This document shows positions 1 to 5,310 of a stretch of DNA of 5,887 nucleotides, piece after piece; within the stretch, counting starts at the first letter, position 1; the number at the start of each line of letters is the position of its first letter. The notes under the pieces were generated by a model that saw only the letters and a program-made list of their open reading frames with translations, did not search any database and was not told where the DNA came from. The stretch comes from JAHHLP01 sp041609895 (GTDB taxonomy: Bacteria > Bacteroidota > Rhodothermia > Rhodothermales > JABDKH01). A program made the position numbers and the translations under genes. The DNA lies in assembly GCA_041609895.1 (NCBI GenBank), contig JBFIPX010000203.1:1-5887 (forward strand), given 5' to 3'.

Positions 1-69
1 CTGTGCACTTCTAGTCAAGCACTTCTGACATTGGGTGGACTAGGATTCGGCCTGGGAAACCGATCCTAG
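1..69 (+). CDS. Possible 3' end of an unidentified plus-strand gene (partial)
   Basis: The first plus frame is open from the window edge to a TAG at 67-69 and would give the last 22 residues of a protein (ends ALLTLGGLGFGLGNRS). The other two plus frames have stops within the first 27 bases. A strong terminator follows eight bases later, so some plus-strand transcript certainly ends here. The tail is too short to identify. The last 30 bases also form a stem-loop, so the transcript could instead be a structured non-coding RNA whose 3' end lies here. I could not match it to tmRNA, SRP RNA or RNase P RNA. Confidence 0.2.
   Translation: MCTSSQALLTLGGLGFGLGNRS
40..69 (+). other. Stem-loop just upstream of the terminator
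   Basis: CTAGGAT at 40-46 pairs with ATCCTAG at 63-69, and CGG at 48-50 pairs with CCG at 60-62. This gives ten base pairs with one bulged T at 47 and a nine-base loop. It lies directly before the terminator hairpin, so the transcript 3' end carries two consecutive hairpins. It may protect the 3' end, or be part of a structured RNA. It also contains the TAG of the possible partial gene. Confidence 0.4.
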
Positions 70-76
70 ATTCTTG

Positions 77-115
77 AAGGCCCGGGTTTGGTGGAACCCG
101 GGCCTTTCTGTTTTT
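77..115 (+). terminator. Rho-independent terminator, plus strand
   Basis: AGGCCCGGGTT at 78-88 and AACCCGGGCCT at 95-105 form a perfect 11-bp GC-rich stem, extended by an A-T pair at 77/106, around the loop TGGTGG. A T-rich tract (TTTCTGTTTTT, 105-115) follows on the plus strand. On the minus strand the sequence after the stem has no comparable T run, so the main direction is rightward. It ends a transcript entering from the left and separates it from the convergent minus-strand operon, whose last gene stops at 187. Confidence 0.9.
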
Positions 116-186
116 GCTCCGTCGTGTTGCATGGGCCGGTCACGACAGAGCGACTCCAAACATGTGCTGTGTCGCCGTCTGCGACG

Positions 187-402
187 CTATCCGGTCGCGT
201 TCGGCTGGTCCGGACCATCGCCGTCGTCTCGTTTCTGCCACCTGCGTTCATTCCATTGCCTGGTCAGTTCCTTCGTGCGCCGCAATATTTCGTCTCGCCG
301 ATTGCCCTCGATGCGACTTGCAGACGTACTCGACAGAACGTCGACCAAATAGATGATGAGCACGAGTCCCGCGGCAAACCCTAAGACACCAAGAAGCCAC
401 AT
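187..402 (-). CDS. Small single-pass membrane protein, unknown function
   Basis: A 71-residue protein. Residues 2-23 form one hydrophobic helix (WLLGVLGFAAGLVLIIYLVDVL). They are followed by a highly charged, probably helical tail (about 30-65) rich in Arg, Lys and Glu, with RRTKELTRQWNERRW. The positive charges after the helix favour a cytoplasmic tail. The ATG at 402 lies two bases after the stop of the YbaK-type gene and has no clear Shine-Dalgarno of its own, so it is probably translated by coupling. It is the last gene of the left minus-strand run. The layout (short N-terminal helix plus basic helical tail) recalls small accessory membrane proteins such as PspB, but I see no sequence signature supporting homology. 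Function unknown; the gene itself is fairly likely because of its tight placement and good membrane pattern. Confidence 0.65.
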   Translation of the reverse strand: MWLLGVLGFAAGLVLIIYLVDVLSSTSASRIEGNRRDEILRRTKELTRQWNERRWQKRDDGDGPDQPNATG

Positions 403-404
403 AG

Positions 405-887
405 TCAGCTTGCGATGTTAACGAGGATGCCGCTGGTAATATCTACGAGAACCCCGGGAGTGAGCCGAAAGACGGCATGAGGCGTTCCGGCGGCCGCCCA
501 GATTTCGTCATACTGCATTAGGTCGGCGTCAATCCAGGTGCGAATCGGCCGCGGGTGCCCTACGGGCGGGACCCCACCGATCGCGTAACCCGTTGCTGCG
601 CGGACAAAGTCCGGGTGGCCCATCACCACAGATTCCCCTGCCAGGTCCGAAAGCCGGCCCACATCTACGTGATTGATGCCGCTTGCAACCACTAGCAACG
701 GATTTTCTGAGTCTACGCCTTCAAACACAATCGATTTAGCGATCTGAGCTACGGAGCATCCGATCGCGAGCGCGGCGTCATGTGCTGTCCGCGCGGATTG
801 GGGCAGCTCGGTGACGGCGAGGTCGAACCCTGCCGCCTCAAGCGCATCCTGAACACGGCGTGCCGAAGACTTATGGGAAACGTTCAT
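405..887 (-). CDS. YbaK/EbsC-family aminoacyl-tRNA deacylase (prolyl-tRNA editing-like)
   Basis: A 160-residue protein with the full length and pattern of the YbaK/ProX/EbsC fold. It shows the invariant lysine in QIAKSIVFE (K51), the segment LLVVASGINHVDVGRL (64-79), the glycine-rich loop YAIGGVPPVGH (101-111), and a C-terminal VDITSG (148-153). Family members hydrolyse mischarged aminoacyl-tRNA in trans, for example Cys-tRNA(Pro) or Ala-tRNA(Pro), in the cytoplasm. The substrate cannot be assigned from sequence alone; the GGVPPVGH loop differs from the GGISPxGQ form I associate with E. coli YbaK. The ATG overlaps the deformylase stop as ATGA (884-887), and no Shine-Dalgarno precedes it, so translation is probably coupled to the upstream gene. 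Confidence 0.9.
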   Translation of the reverse strand: MNVSHKSSARRVQDALEAAGFDLAVTELPQSARTAHDAALAIGCSVAQIAKSIVFEGVDSENPLLVVASGINHVDVGRLSDLAGESVVMGHPDFVRAATGYAIGGVPPVGHPRPIRTWIDADLMQYDEIWAAAGTPHAVFRLTPGVLVDITSGILVNIAS

Positions 888-1414
888 GGTGTATTCGAAG
901 CCGGTTGGATTCCCCTCTGGGAGAGCGGAACCTCGGATCGAAGTGCGAACGACCGTTCGTCAACGGCGCGCGATACGGCAAGGATGCCGTCCAGATGGTC
1001 GCACTCGTGCTGCAAAAGCTCTGACAGATCGTCTCTCAATACGGCTTCGACCTCTTCCCAACGTTCGCCGCGGTAGGTAATTCGACACTCTCGATAACGA
1101 CGCACGCGCACGAGCAGATCTGGAAAACTCATGCAATCGTCCCAAAGCATGATCCGTTCGGAACCCAGCGGCTCCAGCGTCGGGTTGATATACACGACAG
1201 GTTCGTCGATTTCCATGTAGACGATCCTCTTGAAGACTCCGATCTGGGGGGCGGCAATTGCTCGGCCAGCTCCACGTCGTCGTCGGAAATCACGGAGCGT
1301 ATCCCGGAGGTCCTCTATCAGGTTGTGGACGGCGTCGAGCTCATGTCGTTCGACCGGAGCGCACTCCCGGTGCAAATCCGGATTCCCCAACAGGAGTATC
1401 TCGCGAACGGCCAT
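884..1414 (-). CDS. def: Peptide deformylase, divergent motifs
   Basis: A 176-residue protein of the peptide deformylase family, which removes the formyl group from nascent N-terminal Met. All three motifs can be found. Motif 1 is RAIAAPQ (51-57) instead of GxGLAAPQ, with Gln57 kept. Motif 2 is DDCMS (92-96) instead of EGCLS, with the metal ligand Cys94 kept. Motif 3 is HECDH (136-140), giving ligands His136 and His140 and the catalytic Glu137. All catalytic residues are therefore present, although motifs 1 and 2 are atypical; it may be a secondary deformylase. The ATG at 1414 gives a typical MAVREIL start, and an in-frame TAA a few codons upstream rules out a longer form. It overlaps the downstream YbaK-type gene by four bases. 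Confidence 0.92.
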   Translation of the reverse strand: MAVREILLLGNPDLHRECAPVERHELDAVHNLIEDLRDTLRDFRRRRGAGRAIAAPQIGVFKRIVYMEIDEPVVYINPTLEPLGSERIMLWDDCMSFPDLLVRVRRYRECRITYRGERWEEVEAVLRDDLSELLQHECDHLDGILAVSRAVDERSFALRSEVPLSQRGIQPASNTP

Positions 1415-1420
1415 CCTCCC
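1415..1420 (-). promoter_or_regulatory. Shine-Dalgarno-like GGGAGG abutting the deformylase ATG
   Basis: GGGAGG on the minus strand directly touches the ATG at 1414, with no spacer. A normal ribosome binding site sits about 5-9 bases upstream. The family alignment nevertheless favours this ATG, and no in-frame start lies upstream. Either initiation here is weak, or it relies on readthrough of ribosomes from the upstream gene, whose stop is 58 bases away. Confidence 0.4.
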
Positions 1421-1472
1421 GACTAATGATGATTAAAGCGGGGCGCGGACTCAGTAGGAGGGCGAGAACTCC

Positions 1473-1976
1473 CTATTCACTCTCGCCATTGTTACGAACC
1501 CACGAGACCTGAATCGTCTTTTCAGCGTCGCCGTATGTGAATTCGAGGTTGCCCTGATAGGAGCGTGAAAGGGCGTCGCCAATCCGCCGTGCCACGTGCA
1601 CGCCTGTGGTCGTGATTTCGAGACCGTGATCCCGGTCCTTAATCGTGATAATCCGCTCGAGCGGGTGTTCACCTTTCTCCAGCGACTCGGTGTTCCGTAT
1701 TAGCCCAATCACCTCTTCGCGGTGTTCGTCGAAAAAGGTACCCAACACTTCTACGATTCCCGCAGGCAGGTTATCCGCTATGCGCTGACACGCCGGGCAT
1801 TTTGTTTCGTTGACGGCATCAACAGCCTCGTCAACCCACGCCCACCTACCGCCGGAAAAAACCGCCCCGCAGTCCGGACAAATCGTTGGTTCGGGGGGCT
1901 TCCGTCCATTACGATAAACATCGTGCCGCTTCTGCTGCACGAGACGATCCTTTCTACCATAGACTCCTTTGTACAT
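1473..1976 (-). CDS. BCAM0308-like zinc-ribbon protein
   Basis: A 167-residue cytoplasmic protein. A basic N-terminus (about 1-28) leads to a split zinc ribbon with CPDC at 33-36 and CPAC at 60-63, expected to bind one Zn. After this come a helical middle (about 70-103) and a segment with IKDRDHGLEITTTGVHVARRIG (112-133), then a short beta-rich end. This layout matches proteins annotated as the BCAM0308 family, and the C-terminal part is reminiscent of an NMD3-like fold. The biochemical role is not established. The open frame continues upstream to 2162, but that extension is Arg/Ala-rich, overlaps the preceding gene, and lacks family character. The ATG at 1976 has AAGAGG six bases upstream, so I use it. 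It begins the left run: BCAM0308-like, deformylase, YbaK-like, membrane protein. Confidence 0.8.
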   Translation of the reverse strand: MYKGVYGRKDRLVQQKRHDVYRNGRKPPEPTICPDCGAVFSGGRWAWVDEAVDAVNETKCPACQRIADNLPAGIVEVLGTFFDEHREEVIGLIRNTESLEKGEHPLERIITIKDRDHGLEITTTGVHVARRIGDALSRSYQGNLEFTYGDAEKTIQVSWVRNNGESE

Positions 1977-1982
1977 GGGATA

Positions 1983-1988
1983 CCTCTT
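1983..1988 (-). promoter_or_regulatory. Ribosome binding site for the zinc-ribbon gene
   Basis: AAGAGG on the minus strand, six bases before the ATG at 1976. It decides the start in favour of MYKGVYG over the longer open frame beginning at 2162. Confidence 0.6.
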
Positions 1989-2098
1989 CTGGATGGGAAT
2001 CTTAGGAGCTAGTGGAAACGCGCGCCGGACGGGCGGAATGAGGTCACCGGCCGCGGCCGCTCTCCGGAAGAAAAGACGCGTCCAGGCGCAGAATGACC

Positions 2099-2521
2099 TT
2101 ACTTGACGCGGCGCCAGACCTCTTCCAGACGCATGTTGCCGATCTGCCCGGTGTGATACCACAGACTATCTCCTTCGAGCCTGCAGTGAAACTCAATGGT
2201 CAGGCCGACTGTCGGCGCGGACTCGTGGTACTCGACATACTCCACATATGTCGAATCGCCGTCATATTCGTATCGGCCGCCACCGGCATATACGTCATCT
2301 TCGACAACGCCGCCAACGATTGTTTGTCTGCCGAACGCGAAGTGGGTTTCGTTCAGAATCTTGTATGATGGACCGAGAAACCTGCCGCGATCAAGGGTGG
2401 TGTCCGGATAGATCTGACGCTGCGAGACCATTTCCCACGTACCAACCAGCGGATTCGTTTGCTGTGCCAGTACGGTTGTCGATGTGAGCAAAGAGAGAAC
2501 AAGAACTGTGGCTACTCTCAT
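2099..2521 (-). CDS. Secreted lipocalin-like protein
   Basis: A 140-residue protein with a clear signal peptide: basic start (MR), hydrophobic core (ATVLVLSLL), and a likely cleavage after VLA at residue 19. The mature part starts with NPLVGTWEMVSQ (23-34), the opening typical of lipocalin-like or DUF4488-type small beta-barrels found in Bacteroidota. It continues with alternating beta-like stretches and many Tyr residues (YEYDGDSTYVEYVEY, 84-98) and closes with LEEVWRRV. The ligand is unknown; a periplasmic or exported beta-barrel is the safest description. I chose the ATG at 2521 rather than the adjacent TTG at 2524, because GGAGG lies seven bases upstream of the ATG. It is flanked by gaps of 213 and 122 bases, so it may be transcribed alone. 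Confidence 0.75.
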   Translation of the reverse strand: MRVATVLVLSLLTSTTVLAQQTNPLVGTWEMVSQRQIYPDTTLDRGRFLGPSYKILNETHFAFGRQTIVGGVVEDDVYAGGGRYEYDGDSTYVEYVEYHESAPTVGLTIEFHCRLEGDSLWYHTGQIGNMRLEEVWRRVK

Positions 2522-2528
2522 CAAGTTA

Positions 2529-2533
2529 CCTCC
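2529..2533 (-). promoter_or_regulatory. Strong ribosome binding site for the lipocalin-like gene
   Basis: GGAGG on the minus strand with a seven-base spacer to the ATG at 2521. It is the best-placed Shine-Dalgarno in the window and selects the ATG over the neighbouring TTG. Confidence 0.7.
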
Positions 2534-2544
2534 CCGTCAAGGTG

Positions 2545-2562
2545 TATCACAGTTTCGTGATA
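2545..2562. promoter_or_regulatory. Short inverted repeat upstream of the lipocalin-like gene
   Basis: TATCAC at 2545-2550 and GTGATA at 2557-2562 form a perfect six-base inverted repeat with a six-base spacer, about 24 bases before the ATG. It could be an operator or a 5'-UTR hairpin near the ribosome binding site. An inverted repeat of this size is expected about once by chance in a window this long, so support is weak. Confidence 0.2.
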
Positions 2563-2737
2563 GTCCGCCTTCAGCGTTTGTAATTGCAACCTATCCCGGC
2601 TGCGCATCATCGCGTTCCAGAGAGACCATTCAGCCAGACGCTTCTTCTTCGAAGGTATCCGATCCGGCCCTGATTTTCAACCATTAAAGACCTTTTCCGC
2701 CGTCCGCATCAACAAGCCAGTCCGGGGTCTTCAGTGG

Positions 2738-2899
2738 CTAGGATCGCGAATACGCGTTGGATGCGATCCACACGAGCGCCACTCCGACGAAGAAGAGCCC
2801 CGACAAAATGGTGGACAACCTGCCCCATTCGAGGACGGCCGCGGCAAAGAGCAGAACGGCTGACACGAGCAGCAGCCCGCCGAGTACGATCTCCTTCAT
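2738..2899 (-). CDS. Small two-helix membrane protein, unknown function
   Basis: A 53-residue frame starting MKEIVLGGLLLVSAVLL and ending at TAG (2738-2740). It holds two hydrophobic stretches, about residues 4-23 and 30-47, joined by a short turn with EWGRLS. Only K2 and E3 precede the first helix, and NAYSRS ends the protein. This is a clean hairpin membrane-protein pattern, which is rarely produced by chance in a frame this short. It starts 48 bases after the GroES-like stop on the same strand, so it is probably the last gene of that run. No good Shine-Dalgarno is visible. A longer frame on the same strand (2709-2912) is Arg-rich without features and looks like a shadow. I cannot name a family. 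Confidence 0.6.
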   Translation of the reverse strand: MKEIVLGGLLLVSAVLLFAAAVLEWGRLSTILSGLFFVGVALVWIASNAYSRS

Positions 2900-2947
2900 G
2901 ACCGAACCGCATTGGTGTATGGGAGGTTATTAGAGCCTTCAGGCGAA

Positions 2948-3334
2948 TTAGTCTTCATCGATCCCGAGGTTGTCTAGTATATCATCAGAATCGGTGCGTA
3001 CAAGCGCAAGTATCGCAGCGTGGTGGACGATAAAAAACGCCTTGCCCTCATAGCTGATTTCGACCGCGTCCTTTCGGAGATACAGCGCGACGTCGCCTGC
3101 ACGGGCCTGCAGCGGCAGATACCTGACGGCCTCCCGCGATGCCTTCCATGGCTCGTCCTCTGCGTACTCCGGATTCGCCATCAGATAACCTGGTCCGGTT
3201 CGCACGACCCTGCCGCTGGCGACCTTCTCCCGGTCAGTGACCGAGGCTGGCAACACGAGACCCGCCGCCGTTTGCTTTTCCCCTTCATCCGGTTCGATAA
3301 GCACGCGGTCTCCAACGATGATAAGTTCTCCCAT
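2948..3334 (-). CDS. GroES-like co-chaperonin paralog
   Basis: A 128-residue protein with the GroES beta-barrel pattern: an N-terminal strand IIVGDRVLIEP (5-15), a mobile loop region EKQTAAGLVLP (19-29) in which GLVL matches the GroEL-contacting hydrophobic segment (GGIVL in E. coli), and the closing strands FFIVHHAAILALV (100-112). Canonical GroES is about 97 residues. Extra length comes from an insert around 50-76 (YLMANPEYAEDEPWK followed by VRYLPLQ), in the roof-loop region, and an acidic tail (TDSDDILDNLGIDED). I recall similar longer GroES-like proteins in Bacteroidota, separate from the groESL pair. No groEL lies in the window. The ATG at 3334 has GGAG eight bases upstream. The gene follows the CDGSH gene by 24 bases. 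It may serve GroEL as an alternative cap or have a different partner. Confidence 0.85.
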   Translation of the reverse strand: MGELIIVGDRVLIEPDEGEKQTAAGLVLPASVTDREKVASGRVVRTGPGYLMANPEYAEDEPWKASREAVRYLPLQARAGDVALYLRKDAVEISYEGKAFFIVHHAAILALVRTDSDDILDNLGIDED

Positions 3335-3358
3335 AGGTGCAGCTCCGGTCTTGAGTCG

Positions 3359-4012
3359 TCAGCCCGTGAACCCGATTTCCCGATGCGTACTGTCGCAGAA
3401 GGGCTTGTTTGCGGAAGCGCCGCAGCGACAAAGCGTCCCTTTGGTGATTTCCCTGTATTCCCCCTCTGCTCCCACGATGGTCACGGGACCGGACAGGCGC
3501 AGAAACCCGTTTTCAACCACGGTGATTGTCAGTAGTCCATCCGCGTCGACCATATCATCTACGAAGACGCCTCCCCGACCGAGGTGTCCGGGGTCCACGA
3601 AGTCACCCTCAACGTGGCTATTGTCACAGAAGGGTTTGTTCGATGACAGGCCGCAACGACACAGCGCGAGGCGCGGCGCATCGGACAGCAGCCGGCCGTC
3701 GTGGTCACGCACCTCTACGCGGCCCCGAACATGGATGGGGCCGTCTGCCTGGATCGCCGCTGTGTTCGTGTCGGGCACCGGCTCGGCGCCGCCACCGTCA
3801 TGCCTCTCGTACTGAAGCGCTCCGCTTGGGCACCGATGGATCGTCTTGGCGATGGCATCGGCATCGGCAGCGTCCGGGTCGACCCATGGCTTCCGCTTCG
3901 GGTCGAATGCCGGCGGCAGTCCGTGAATGCACTCCGCTGCGTGGATGCACTTCTTCAGGTCGTAGCTGACGCTGATGTCGTTCCCTTTGTAGCGCAGTAT
4001 TCTCTGAGCCAT
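3359..4012 (-). CDS. Fused mono-cluster 4Fe-4S / tandem CDGSH iron-sulfur protein
   Basis: A 217-residue protein with three metal modules. Residues 1-70 match the divergent mono-cluster ferredoxin-like domain (Fer4_19/YjdI type), with Cys22, Cys28 and the CP motif at Cys61. CDGSH motif 1 spans 118-133 (Cys118, Cys120, Cys129, His133; CRCGLSSNKPFCDNSH). Motif 2 spans 195-210 (Cys195, Cys197, Cys206, His210; CRCGASANKPFCDSTH). Each CDGSH motif normally binds a 2Fe-2S cluster through three Cys and one His, and all ligands are present. The spacing between the motifs is that of tandem type-3-like CDGSH proteins. No signal peptide is visible, so it is probably cytoplasmic, with an electron-transfer or cluster-handling role inferred from the family. 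AAGG lies seven bases before the ATG. It is 26 bases after the TlpA-like gene. Confidence 0.92.
   Translation of the reverse strand: MAQRILRYKGNDISVSYDLKKCIHAAECIHGLPPAFDPKRKPWVDPDAADADAIAKTIHRCPSGALQYERHDGGGAEPVPDTNTAAIQADGPIHVRGRVEVRDHDGRLLSDAPRLALCRCGLSSNKPFCDNSHVEGDFVDPGHLGRGGVFVDDMVDADGLLTITVVENGFLRLSGPVTIVGAEGEYREITKGTLCRCGASANKPFCDSTHREIGFTG
3395..3432. repeat. Intragenic repeat copy A (second CDGSH motif)
   Basis: This 38-base stretch is 29/38 identical, aligned without gaps, to 3627-3664. Both encode the CxCGxSxNKPFC core of a CDGSH motif. The similarity reflects the internal duplication of the CDGSH unit, not a mobile repeat. Confidence 0.75.
3627..3664. repeat. Intragenic repeat copy B (first CDGSH motif)
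   Basis: Partner of the copy at 3395-3432, encoding the first CDGSH cluster-binding core. Differences lie partly at third codon positions, as expected for an old duplication kept by selection. Confidence 0.75.
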
Positions 4013-4038
4013 GTTGGTACCTTTTTCGGGGTCTCTTC

Positions 4039-5310
4039 CTAGGGGGCGTTCGAGGAACGAGCGAGATCGCTAACCGGTTCGGCTAGCAGAAACTCGACGT
4101 ACTCCCGATACTCACGGACCAGCCGGGAATAGTGGTCACCCGTTCCGGGTCCAGTGAAGCCGGTATGGATCTTTCGTATTTGCCGGCCCCGGTCGACGAA
4201 GATCGTGGTCGGATAGGCAACTACCTGGTTTAGCATCGGGAGCGTTTTTGAGGCCTCAACCTTGTTCGAGGTGCCCGCGACCAGTAATTGGTACGGGATG
4301 TCATGCCACTTCTGGAACTCACTCACTTGCCGGGCAGCCGCCTCGAAGCCCTCAACATGTTCGTACATGAGGGTGACGATCTCCAGGCCCCGTTCATGAT
4401 AGTCCTCGTAGAGCTGCCGAAGAAAGGCCGCTTCGTCGTGGCAGTTTGGACACCACGTGCCCGACACCGAAACCAGCACCACCTTGTCATCGAATCGTGG
4501 ATCTGAAAATGAAACCAGGCTGCCGCTCGTGTCGGGGAATGAGAAGTTGAGTCGGTCGTATCCGGGCTTCAGAAATGTGAGCGCATTGGCATCGGGCAGC
4601 TTTGCGTTTTCATTTCGTATTGCCGTCCATGTTTCGTGCCAGTGTGTTCCCGACCAGAAGTCGCCCCGCATCACGCCATCGTCATGTACCTCCGCGCGAA
4701 ATAGAAAGGCGTGGTATCCGTCAAAACATGAAAGCCTGACCCGGTTTCCCTGAACGTCGCCCGCCAGGTAACGGTAGTCACCGGTGGACGTCAGAAACGT
4801 GCCGAGCAGCAGGCCGCCGTTTTGCTTGAATTCACCCACCGCCGGGGTCCTGTCTCCAGACTTGCCCCGAAAGACGACTTCCCACCTGCCAGTGACGTCG
4901 ACGGTTGGTTTCACACCGAAATCCGGAAAGCGGCTGTCCGTGCCTTTCGTTGCTCGGAGGGGTATTACTTGCCGGCGTCCGCCTTCTCGAACGATAGATA
5001 GCGTCCCGACAAGGCCATTCTGCTCCAGCATGGCATCGATGCTGGAATTGAATACGTTTAGGGCGATCACGACGCGATTGCCCAGCAACCCCACATCGCG
5101 GGTGGTCACGCGCTCTTCACCATTAATGATCGTAGCCACAATCCCGTTGCGTTGCACGACATTCATGATGAATGGCAATTCGCCACCCGGGACCGTGAGT
5201 GCGACCCGCCAGCGGCCTTCGATCCAGTCCGGTGTACGGAGTGGTTCCGGCTCGCTGCAGGCCGCCAACGGCAGCAGAAGAAGTAGATAGAGTACAGGTC
5301 GGACCGTCAT
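4039..5310 (-). CDS. TlpA/ResA-type thioredoxin lipoprotein with N-terminal beta repeats
   Basis: A 423-residue protein. Residues 1-18 are a lipoprotein signal: MTVRP, a hydrophobic core, and the lipobox LAAC with Cys18 as the lipid anchor. Two related modules follow, at about 32-118 (opens GRWRVALTV) and 141-233 (opens GRWEVVFRG). Each has a later GNRV element and looks beta-rich. From about 253 the thioredoxin fold begins, with the active site WCPNC (286-290; Cys287 and Cys290) and the cis-proline loop YPTTIF (P367). TlpA-like proteins handle disulfides or heme-related thiols outside the cytoplasm; the N-terminal modules may bind a partner. It starts 114 bases after dnaA and begins a run with the CDGSH, GroES-like and small membrane genes. 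No clear Shine-Dalgarno precedes the ATG at 5310. Confidence 0.9.
   Translation of the reverse strand: MTVRPVLYLLLLLPLAACSEPEPLRTPDWIEGRWRVALTVPGGELPFIMNVVQRNGIVATIINGEERVTTRDVGLLGNRVVIALNVFNSSIDAMLEQNGLVGTLSIVREGGRRQVIPLRATKGTDSRFPDFGVKPTVDVTGRWEVVFRGKSGDRTPAVGEFKQNGGLLLGTFLTSTGDYRYLAGDVQGNRVRLSCFDGYHAFLFRAEVHDDGVMRGDFWSGTHWHETWTAIRNENAKLPDANALTFLKPGYDRLNFSFPDTSGSLVSFSDPRFDDKVVLVSVSGTWCPNCHDEAAFLRQLYEDYHERGLEIVTLMYEHVEGFEAAARQVSEFQKWHDIPYQLLVAGTSNKVEASKTLPMLNQVVAYPTTIFVDRGRQIRKIHTGFTGPGTGDHYSRLVREYREYVEFLLAEPVSDLARSSNAP

Noticed and set aside
1771..1779. TTATCC sequence as a DnaA box
   Set aside because: It reads TTATCCGCT rather than the TTATCCACA consensus, is single, and lies inside the zinc-ribbon coding region.
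1977..2162. N-terminal extension of the zinc-ribbon protein up to 2162
   Set aside because: It overlaps the lipocalin-like gene, is Arg/Ala-rich without family features, and the ATG at 1976 has a well-placed AAGAGG.
2525..2737. tRNA, small RNA or terminator in the 213-base gap
   Set aside because: No T-arm consensus or cloverleaf is visible. The only AAGACC/GGTCTT pairing has a long loop and no T tract. Short frames there (10 and 25 codons) have no supporting features.
2709..2912. 67-residue minus-strand frame
   Set aside because: It is Arg-rich without domains and overlaps, in another frame, the 53-residue frame with clear membrane helices.
3020..3815. Long plus-strand frames of 171 and 192 residues
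   Set aside because: They are antisense to the GroES-like and CDGSH genes, whose motifs are unmistakable. Their own translations are low-complexity and rich in Arg, Ser and Pro.
4784..5290. 168-residue plus-strand frame
   Set aside because: Antisense shadow of the TlpA-like lipoprotein gene, with no recognisable domain.
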